Shown here: in pieces, positions 1 to 5,527 of the stretch
Numbering within the stretch: position 1 is the stretch's first letter
How the letters are laid out: every line of letters begins with the position of its first letter
Notes under the pieces: model-generated
Databases searched by the model: none
The model's input: the letters and a program-made list of their open reading frames with translations, nothing else
What the model was told of the DNA's origin: nothing
From: SVTX01 sp045659745
GTDB taxonomy: Bacteria > Bacillota > Clostridia > Oscillospirales > CAG-272
DNA length: 64,000 nt
Direction: 5' to 3'
NCBI GenBank assembly: GCA_045659745.1
Contig: JAZRCL010000089.1
Span: 1-64,000, forward strand
Translations under genes and position numbers: made by a program

Positions 1-48
1 AAGGCGAACGAATATTATGCGCCAATACGTACGAGAGGAGGTAACATT

Positions 49-309
49 ATGCAAAGAGGATATAGCAGATGTACATATACTAAGCTTTACAAAAGTGCCT
101 AAAACTACAATTTCGATGAGATCGAACTGTTCATAGCGGAGATTGGGTGGCAGCCTGAGTGGATGATGGATTTCGTCGCCAATCCCGACGAGGAAATGCT
201 CAGTATGGATGACATTAGAGCTATCAACGGTATTTTGATTGGCGTTTTCGAGGATGCTCACGATATCGAATTCAGCAGCGACAGAAGGGCGTATTTGCTG
301 ACATTTTAG
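49..309 (+). pseudogene. Broken small gene of the sigK-interrupting element
   Basis: An ATG at 49 follows a strong SD (gagaggagg, 34-42). The frame reads 17 codons, meets TAA at 100-102, and then stays open for 68 more codons to TAG at 307-309. The part after the stop is acidic and protein-like (IGWQPEWMMDF, then two DE-rich stretches). Either the gene is dead, the base is an assembly error, or a short leader peptide ends at the stop; no convincing SD precedes the later ATGs at 160 and 163. No family was recognised. It lies within the inferred skin-like element. Confidence 0.45.
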
Positions 310-491
310 AATGATTAGCATGGCGCATACAACCTATATGTATGTGCCGTGCTGAATATCAGCGCATAACGATAATATAAAGCTTTCTGTGTTATCGGTT
401 ATCAAGTGTAGCCATCTTGCACAATTATGGTATAGGGCAGGCATAAAAAAATGTGCCGGTCAATATACATACACAGGAAGGAGTCAACATT

Positions 492-668
492 ATGAATGTA
501 ATAGTGCATTACCCGATGACAGCCGAGCAGCAGGCGACACTCGCAACCAAGGTGGCAAAGGCACATGCGGAGCACATCGCGTGCTACATAGAGAAGCTGA
601 ACTGTTCCTCGGAGCAGAAGCTTGCGCTGATCGATGCTATCATTCGCGAGACGACAAGCCGTCAGTGA
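492..668 (+). CDS. 58-aa protein of the skin-like element, unknown function
   Basis: Start ATG 492 is set by an aggaaggag SD 7-8 bases upstream; an in-frame upstream start at 453 lacks one. The product begins MNVIVHYPMTAEQQ and is otherwise an alanine-rich helical protein with the core CYIEKLNCSSEQKLALIDAI. It is small, soluble and has no membrane segment. The SD and leader resemble those of the broken gene at 49, so both may belong to one element module. Small element proteins of this size can be recombination directionality factors or regulators, but that role is only a guess from position. Confidence 0.6.
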   Translation: MNVIVHYPMTAEQQATLATKVAKAHAEHIACYIEKLNCSSEQKLALIDAIIRETTSRQ

Positions 669-704
669 TATATCCTCCAAAGGAAGGCAATGCCTTCTTA
701 GGAT
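669..704. repeat. Imperfect palindrome after the 58-aa gene
   Basis: The arms ATATCCT and AGGATAT enclose a second pairing, AAGGCA with TGCCTT. It lies directly after the stop codon and before the terminator at 737-776. It has no T run, so it is a structured spacer rather than an intrinsic terminator. Confidence 0.4.
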
Positions 705-736
705 ATTGGCGCGCAATGCCGCTATTGCAAGGCAAC

Positions 737-776
737 AAAAAAGTGCGATACCACGCAGTGTGGTATCGCATTTTTG
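737..776. terminator. Bidirectional terminator
   Basis: The perfect 10-bp stem GCGATACCAC/GTGGTATCGC has an A run on the left and a T run on the right. It can therefore stop transcripts from the 58-aa gene and from the convergent regulator gene. Confidence 0.85.
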
Positions 777-806
777 TTTATCTTTTACTTTAGAGGATTT
801 ATACTG

Positions 807-1349
807 TTAGTTTTTCGGCAGCTTAAAGTATCTTTCCCAGGTGCTTTTATATATGCGAGCTTGGTTTTGCTCCCACTTTTTTAGCGTCCCGAGCGGCACG
901 CCGAGCGCTTTTGCGTATTCGTGCTGTGTCATATTAAGCGAATGACGCATAGCTTGGATTTGTTTTCCTTGGTCGCAATATAGGAAGGTGTTATACTCAT
1001 CAAGCAGGTCGGTGACAGAGATATTATATAGCGCCGCAAGCTTTTGTATGTGGTTTATCGGATAGTAATCGCGTTCTGCCTCCTCGTAGTGAATATATGT
1101 GCTTCTGCTAACCCCGATCATGTCAGCTACCTCGCTTTGTAATAGTGAGTTGTGATATCTGTACCATCTTAATTTGTTTGCAACTTCTGTGATTTTTGCG
1201 GGGTTAGTATATTGAATGTTGAATTTTTCGGATTCCACTAAATGATGCGGTGTGGAGAAGGGAACACTCTTTACGTAGAGGGGTGCATATTTTGCGACGC
1301 CGAGCGCATTATCGGTCAATACGTACCAATTGTCCTTTGAGTAGCGCAA
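807..1349 (-). CDS. Double helix-turn-helix (XRE-like) regulator
   Basis: The protein has an N-terminal segment of about 60 residues without a recognised fold. Two HTH-like regions follow: one around SEVADMIGVSRSTYIHYEE with a typical XRE tail (IQKLAALYNISVTDLL), the other around MTQHEYAKALGVPLGTLKKW. I chose TTG at 1349 because an aaggag SD lies 6-7 bases upstream. The frame also stays open up to ATG 1436, but that start lies inside the sigK half and has no SD. The gene is the last one of the inferred sigK-interrupting element, next to the junction. It probably represses element genes; its targets are unknown. Confidence 0.7.
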   Translation of the reverse strand: MRYSKDNWYVLTDNALGVAKYAPLYVKSVPFSTPHHLVESEKFNIQYTNPAKITEVANKLRWYRYHNSLLQSEVADMIGVSRSTYIHYEEAERDYYPINHIQKLAALYNISVTDLLDEYNTFLYCDQGKQIQAMRHSLNMTQHEYAKALGVPLGTLKKWEQNQARIYKSTWERYFKLPKN

Positions 1350-1375
1350 AATATCTCCTTTTTGCACACAGGGAG

Positions 1376-1759
1376 CTACTTTTGCGTCTTTGCACCCGTT
1401 TGATGCCGTTGTGTGAGAATAGCATTCTGAATACATTTTGAAGCGTAGGTTGCAAATCTGGCGCCGTTTTCCGCATTAAAGGAATCCACGGCTTTGACGA
1501 GTCCTATCGTGCCGATGGAAATGAGGTCCTCTTGGTTTTTTGACGATGAATAATATTTTCTCACGATATGGGAAACAAGGCGGAGATTGTGCAAAATAAG
1601 CTTTTGTCTGGCCTCCTCATCTCCTTGGTTTTTTCTTTCAAAATAAAGGCTTTCTTCCTCTCGGCTCAGAGTTTCGGGAAAGTTTTGCGTACTGCCTATG
1701 CCAAGTACCGGTTGAACCAGCTTTGCAAGCGTTGCTAAAATCAAAGCGAAGACTATCAT
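1376..1759 (-). CDS. sigK: Sporulation sigma factor K, N-terminal half (interrupted gene)
   Basis: The first 25 residues are hydrophobic (MIVFALILATLAKLVQPVLG), like the SpoIVFB-cleaved pro-sequence of B. subtilis pro-sigma-K. Sigma region 2 follows, with HNLRLVSHIVRKYY, EDLISIGTIGLVKA and ARFATYASKCIQNAI. Homology ends at about residue 112-113 (CIENEI in B. subtilis); the last 14 residues (LTQRHQTGAKTQK) are read from the element and end at a stop. Regions 3 and 4 are absent and must lie beyond the left window edge if the gene is restorable. The start has an aaggga SD. Full length would be about 230-240 residues. The fragment alone cannot be a working sigma factor. Confidence 0.85.
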   Translation of the reverse strand: MIVFALILATLAKLVQPVLGIGSTQNFPETLSREEESLYFERKNQGDEEARQKLILHNLRLVSHIVRKYYSSSKNQEDLISIGTIGLVKAVDSFNAENGARFATYASKCIQNAILTQRHQTGAKTQK

Positions 1760-1902
1760 ATCTGCGGGCTCCCTTCGGATAAGTAAAATATTTACTGAAT
1801 GATATGATAGTGTTGCCTGTACTTATCCCGACGGACAATCCGATTTTTTGATTTTTCAGTTGTCGAAATTTGTAAACAAAGATTAAATACGCAAAAATTG
1901 TC

Positions 1903-1931
1903 TTGACAAAGGTCGCGCGGTGTAGTATAAT
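1903..1931 (+). promoter_or_regulatory. Sigma-A promoter of the TPP riboswitch-thiT unit
   Basis: A perfect TTGACA (1903-1908) is followed by 17 bases and a perfect TATAAT (1926-1931). Confidence 0.85.
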
Positions 1932-1964
1932 TCAAAGGTCGCAAAGCGGCTACCGCATAAAAAA

Positions 1965-2093
1965 TCGGGGGTGCTGGACTCCACATACGCACAATCTAAT
2001 GTGCTGACGGACACGGCTGAGACGGATGTATTCCGAACCCTGAGAGCTAAGCTCTCATACCTGATACGGATAATACCGGCGTAGGAAAGATTC
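1965..2093 (+). ncRNA. TPP riboswitch (THI element)
   Basis: The conserved aptamer parts are present in order: CTGAGA at 2017-2022, ACCTGAT at 2059-2065, then GGATAATACCGGCGTAGGAA from 2068. The variable arm between them forms the hairpin GAGAGC/GCTCTC. It lies between a sigma-A promoter and the thiamine transporter gene thiT, and a terminator follows it. Thiamine pyrophosphate binding should therefore end transcription before thiT. Confidence 0.95.
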
Positions 2094-2121
2094 AGATAAG
2101 TGATTTCACCTGAAATCGCGT

Positions 2122-2168
2122 AAATTTGTCCACCGGAAGATTTTTCGTGCGGACAAATTTTTATTTTA
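2122..2168 (+). terminator. Riboswitch expression-platform terminator
   Basis: The stem AAATTTGTCC (2122-2131) pairs with GGACAAATTT (2151-2160) and runs into a T-rich tract that abuts the thiT SD (aaggagg, 2168-2174). A smaller hairpin, GATTTCA/TGAAATC at 2102-2117, lies between aptamer and terminator and could take part in the switch. Confidence 0.85.
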
Positions 2169-2182
2169 AGGAGGAAATCACA

Positions 2183-2779
2183 ATGAAGAAGAGACTTCTT
2201 TGTGTCACGGAGGGCGCGATAATAATTGCTTTGGCTTACGTTATCGAGCTTCTGTGCGTATGGCTCAACACCGTCACGGGTGTGGGAGCGCTTCTGCCTT
2301 TTGGCGGAACTATTACCGTTAGCATGCTGCCGATAGCATACTATTCCTTCAGACACGGAATAGGCTGGGGTGTTGGAGTGGGCTTTGTTTACTCGATCTT
2401 GCAGATGACACTCGGCTTTTACGTGCCGCCCGCTAACAAATGGTGGGCAGTTGTACTTTGTGTTTTGCTTGACTACGTTATAGCGTTCTCGGTCATAGGA
2501 CTTGCAGACGTTTTTGCCAAGCTTTTCGGCAAGCGCAGACTTATCGGCTATGGCACAGGAGCGGTTATAGTATGTCTTATACGATTTGCTTGCAGCTTTT
2601 TGTCCGGTGTTATACTTTGGGGAAGCTACGCGCCCGAAAATATGAACGTATGGGTGTATTCGCTGGTCTATAACGCCTCGTATATGATACCCAACGCTAT
2701 ACTGACGGGGGTTCTCGCAGTTGCGCTCTGCGCGGCGCTTGATCCCAATACGTTAAGACCTATAAGGAAAAGCGTATAA
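2183..2779 (+). CDS. thiT: Thiamine ECF transporter S component ThiT
   Basis: This 198-residue membrane protein has about six hydrophobic segments. It carries the ThiT-typical stretch GGTITVSMLPIAYYSFRHG and the thiamine-site region YVPPANKWWAV. ThiT binds thiamine with high affinity and works with shared ECF ATPase/transmembrane subunits, which are not encoded nearby. The start at ATG 2183 has a strong aaggagg SD; an earlier in-frame start at 2126 lies inside the riboswitch and is ruled out. The gene is alone in its transcript and is TPP-regulated by the upstream riboswitch. Confidence 0.93.
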   Translation: MKKRLLCVTEGAIIIALAYVIELLCVWLNTVTGVGALLPFGGTITVSMLPIAYYSFRHGIGWGVGVGFVYSILQMTLGFYVPPANKWWAVVLCVLLDYVIAFSVIGLADVFAKLFGKRRLIGYGTGAVIVCLIRFACSFLSGVILWGSYAPENMNVWVYSLVYNASYMIPNAILTGVLAVALCAALDPNTLRPIRKSV

Positions 2780-2786
2780 AAACAAA

Positions 2787-2816
2787 AATTCCCGACAGAC
2801 GTCGGGAATTTTTTAT
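2787..2816 (+). terminator. Terminator after thiT
   Basis: The 10-bp stem AATTCCCGAC/GTCGGGAATT is followed by a T run. It lies 8 bases after the thiT stop and is flanked by an A run, so it may also serve trpS from the other side. Confidence 0.85.
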
Positions 2817-2824
2817 AGAAGATA

Positions 2825-3826
2825 TTATCTTACCTGAACGAAGCCAAGCTTTTTCTGAACCTTGCCGAGTGTGCGGCGGGCAACATATGACGCTTCCTCG
2901 GCGCCTTTCTTCATCTGCGCCTCAAGTCCTGCCTTGTCGGAGAGTATCTCACTGTATCTCTGCTGAACGGGAGCAAGCGCGTCAGCACACGCCTCGCCGA
3001 CTGCGAGCTTGAACTCGCCATAGCCACGGCCCTCAAACTCGCGCTCTATCTCGTCAAACTCCTTGCCGGTAAAGCAGGAGTAGATAGTCATCAGATTGTT
3101 TATTCCGTCCTTACCCTCGGCATAGCGAACAACGGTGTCCGAGTCTGTGACAGCTCTCTTGAACTTGCGGATGATGGTATCCTTATCGTCAAGAATATAA
3201 ACTATCGCATTGGGATTTTCGTCCGACTTACTCATCTTCTTTGTGGGCTCGGACAGGGACATTATCTTTTTGCCGTTCTTGGAAATTATGGGCTCGGGAA
3301 TGGTGAACAGATCGGGGTAGAGCTGGTTCATTCTTGTTGCGATGTCACGACAAAGCTCAACGTGCTGCTTCTGGTCGATGCCGACGGGAACAACGTCTGT
3401 CTGATAGAGGAGAATGTCCGCAGCCATAAGCGCGGGGTAGGTAAACAGACCTGCGTTGATATTGTCCGAGTGACGAGCAGACTTATCCTTGAACTGTGTC
3501 ATTCTTGAAAGCTCGCCGAACATTGTAAAGCAGTTGAGGATCCAAGCAAGTTCCGCGTGCTCGTGAACATGTGACTGAACGTAAAGAGTATTCTTTTCGG
3601 GGTCAAGTCCTGCTGCCATGTAGAGAGCGAGAGTCTCGTATGTGCGGCGGCGAAGGTCTGCGGGGTTTTGACGCACGGTTATGGCGTGTGAGTCAACCAC
3701 GCAGTAAAAGCACTTGTATTTTTCGGAGTAGGAAGAAAAATTCTTCAAGGCTCCAAGATAATTTCCTATTGTTAGATTTCCGCTGGGCTGAATACCCGAG
3801 AAGGAAACAAGCTGATTTTGAAACAT
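2825..3826 (-). CDS. trpS: Tryptophan--tRNA ligase
   Basis: This class I aminoacyl-tRNA synthetase charges tRNA-Trp in the cytoplasm. Its 333 residues match the usual bacterial TrpS length. The HIGH-type signature appears as TIGNYLGAL near residue 18, after FSGIQPSG. The KMSKS loop is intact (KKMSKSDENP, about residue 197). The start at 3826 has a tggag SD. The gene is monocistronic and convergent with thiT. No T-box motif is visible in its short leader, unlike valS in this window. Confidence 0.95.
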   Translation of the reverse strand: MFQNQLVSFSGIQPSGNLTIGNYLGALKNFSSYSEKYKCFYCVVDSHAITVRQNPADLRRRTYETLALYMAAGLDPEKNTLYVQSHVHEHAELAWILNCFTMFGELSRMTQFKDKSARHSDNINAGLFTYPALMAADILLYQTDVVPVGIDQKQHVELCRDIATRMNQLYPDLFTIPEPIISKNGKKIMSLSEPTKKMSKSDENPNAIVYILDDKDTIIRKFKRAVTDSDTVVRYAEGKDGINNLMTIYSCFTGKEFDEIEREFEGRGYGEFKLAVGEACADALAPVQQRYSEILSDKAGLEAQMKKGAEEASYVARRTLGKVQKKLGFVQVR

Positions 3827-3858
3827 ATTAAAAACTCCATTAATTTATAGATACATAG

Positions 3859-3887
3859 AGTATATCACAATATTTTAATAAATGCAA
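3859..3887 (-). promoter_or_regulatory. Promoter of trpS
   Basis: On the minus strand, TTGCAT and TATACT are separated by 17 bases, and the -10 box lies about 33 bases before the start codon. It is divergent from the promoter at 3927-3955. Confidence 0.7.
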
Positions 3888-3926
3888 GTGTAATTTTCAA
3901 AAATAATACGGCAGACTTTCTGCATA

Positions 3927-3955
3927 TTGACATTGGAATTCCTTTTTGATATAAT
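3927..3955 (+). promoter_or_regulatory. Promoter of the flavin reductase gene
   Basis: A perfect TTGACA, 17 bases and a perfect TATAAT lie 36 bases before the ATG at 3991. Confidence 0.85.
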
Positions 3956-3990
3956 GTGTGTATAAGTTTATAAAACGTTTGGAGAAATAT

Positions 3991-4563
3991 ATGGCAAAAC
4001 AGCATTGGAAGGGCGGTACGCTGATCGCCCCCGCGCCTCCCGTTATGGTGAGCTGCGGCAGCATGGAAAAATCCAATATAATTACGATAGCATGGACGGG
4101 AATTATTAACACCATTCCGCCAAAGACCTATATCTCGGTGCGCCCCAGCCGTCATTCCTATGACATCATCAAGGAGAGCGGGGAATTCGTGATAAATCTC
4201 ACACCCACCTCGCTTGTAAAATCTGCGGACTATTGCGGAATTTACACGGGCGCAAAGGTTGACAAATTCAAAAAATGCAATCTGCACAAGGAAGCGGGAC
4301 AGTACGTATCCTGCCCGATAATCGCGGAGTGTCCTATTTCGCTGGAGTGTAAGGTCACCGACATCATACCGCTTGGAACTCACGATATGTTTATGGCTGA
4401 TATTGTGGGAGTGAATATAGACGAGTCCTTGCTTGACAAAAACGGCAAGCTTTGTATTGAGAAGGCGAATCTTTGCGCATATGCTCACGGAGATTATTAT
4501 GCTCTTGGTAAAAAGCTTGGCAAATTCGGATTTTCAACAGATAAAAAGAAAAAGGGCAGATAA
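3991..4563 (+). CDS. Flavin reductase-like FMN-binding protein
   Basis: The 190-residue protein matches the flavin reductase-like split-barrel family. Visible marks are the N-terminal PAPPVMVSCG, then NIITIAWTGIINTIPP, and SVRPSRHSYDIIKESGEFVINL, which in this family surround the FMN. Such proteins bind FMN and either reduce flavins with NAD(P)H or pass electrons in anaerobes; the partner is not evident here. The start at 3991 follows a ttggag SD; the earlier ATG at 3958 overlaps the promoter region. The gene is monocistronic, with its own promoter and terminator. Confidence 0.88.
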   Translation: MAKQHWKGGTLIAPAPPVMVSCGSMEKSNIITIAWTGIINTIPPKTYISVRPSRHSYDIIKESGEFVINLTPTSLVKSADYCGIYTGAKVDKFKKCNLHKEAGQYVSCPIIAECPISLECKVTDIIPLGTHDMFMADIVGVNIDESLLDKNGKLCIEKANLCAYAHGDYYALGKKLGKFGFSTDKKKKGR

Positions 4564-4580
4564 TATGAGCCCTTAGAATA

Positions 4581-4614
4581 AAAAATCCCATCGCGTCGCG
4601 ATGGGATTTTTTAT
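4581..4614. terminator. Bidirectional terminator
   Basis: ATCCCATCGCG pairs with CGCGATGGGAT, with A and T runs on the two sides. It separates the convergent flavin reductase and SH3 lipoprotein genes. Confidence 0.85.
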
Positions 4615-4627
4615 TTATCTTAAAATA

Positions 4628-5284
4628 TTACTCTGCTGCCTCGGTGTTGTTTTCAACAACTTCCTCGGAGTACTCGTGGTAAGCGGAGATGTAGCCGTAT
4701 TCGTAAGGCTGATCCTCACTTACTGTGAGCTTGATCTTGTACCAGCCCTCTTCGCCAAGGTCAGCGTTGAAGCCTACTACCTCAACCTCGTTGCCTTCAA
4801 CGAGAGTAGCGATGGGCTCGTCAGCTGTTCTTGCGGGAACGTATCTTACGTTAACAGATCCAACTATGATCTTGATGGTCTTGGAGGTTTCCTCAAAGCC
4901 GTCAAGAACGTCTACCTCAACGATAAGCTTGTTAGCGATGTAGTATTCCTCACCCTCGTAAGTTACCTTACTCCAGTTTGCATCAGCCTGGCTTCTTTCA
5001 AGCTCTGTGCCGTTGGGGAGAGAAATGCCTGCTTTTGCATCATCCTCAAAGGATGTGTCCGTGCGGAGATTTGCTGCACCGTTGGGAGTCATTATGTATA
5101 CTGTATCGTTCTTGTCTTCAAAATTGCGGTCAACTGCGGGAGTGTTGTCCTCGGGAGGAGTTTCTACGCCTCCGTTACCTGTAGGAATATTAATGTCGGG
5201 ATCTTCATTGCCCTGGTCGTTGTTGCAAGCAACGAGAGAGATCATAACGAGAAGAGCTGCTAAAATAACGAGAATTTTTTTCAT
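4628..5284 (-). CDS. SH3-domain lipoprotein
   Basis: The N terminus is a lipoprotein signal (MKKILVILAALLVMISLVAC), with the lipobox cysteine at residue 20. An acidic, proline-rich linker follows, then two bacterial SH3-like repeats. One is near residue 65 (TVYIMTPNGAANLRTDTSFED), the other near residue 140 (KIIVGSVNVRYVPARTADEP). Such proteins are anchored outside the membrane and their SH3 folds usually contact peptidoglycan. No enzyme domain is present. The start has an aggagg SD. The exact role is unknown. Confidence 0.85.
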   Translation of the reverse strand: MKKILVILAALLVMISLVACNNDQGNEDPDINIPTGNGGVETPPEDNTPAVDRNFEDKNDTVYIMTPNGAANLRTDTSFEDDAKAGISLPNGTELERSQADANWSKVTYEGEEYYIANKLIVEVDVLDGFEETSKTIKIIVGSVNVRYVPARTADEPIATLVEGNEVEVVGFNADLGEEGWYKIKLTVSEDQPYEYGYISAYHEYSEEVVENNTEAAE

Positions 5285-5371
5285 GGGTTCCTCCTGATTT
5301 CACATCATTTATTTTTACGGTTTTTGGCGTTCGACAAGACTCGTCAAAAGCCACTTTACAATCTATAAATT

Positions 5372-5400
5372 ATTATAGCATACAAAAAAACGAATGTCAA
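5372..5400 (-). promoter_or_regulatory. Promoter of the SH3 lipoprotein gene
   Basis: Read on the minus strand, TTGACA and TATAAT are separated by 17 bases, about 90 bases upstream of the start codon. Confidence 0.8.
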
Positions 5401-5465
5401 TAATCCACGTAAAAAAAGTCATAAATATTTTTATATTATATTATGACTTATGGGAATGGATTTTG

Positions 5466-5495
5466 TTGACAAAAAAGTCATATTTGTGGTATAAT
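5466..5495 (+). promoter_or_regulatory. Promoter of polA
   Basis: TTGACA (5466-5471) and TATAAT (5490-5495) have an 18-base spacer. The string AAAAAAGTCATA occurs in the spacer and again at about 5412, where AAGTCATAA pairs with a downstream TTATGACTT. This is a possible A/T-rich hairpin or binding site in front of the promoter. Confidence 0.8.
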
Positions 5496-5527
5496 AAACA
5501 CAGTAAATTCTGAAAGGACACCCGAAA

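Larger units (their letters stand above)
1..1430. mobile_element. Right end of a skin-like element inserted in sigK (inferred)
   Basis: The sigma-K reading frame is broken at the codon where the skin elements of B. subtilis and C. difficile are inserted. Everything to the left is element-type content: small orphan genes and a double-HTH regulator. The junction core is near 1425-1433 (minus strand CAGAATGC; the B. subtilis core is AATGA). No recombinase lies at this end, so it should be near the other end with the sigma-K C-terminal half. The left boundary is outside the window. Confidence 0.65.

Noticed and set aside
1376..1759. sigK as an ordinary decayed pseudogene
   Set aside because: The retained part is well conserved, has a proper start and pro-sequence, and ends at the exact skin junction; an interrupted but restorable gene fits better, though it is not proven.
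3827..3990. T-box control of trpS
   Set aside because: The trpS leader is too short and carries no GGGTGG-type T-box motif; only a simple promoter is present.
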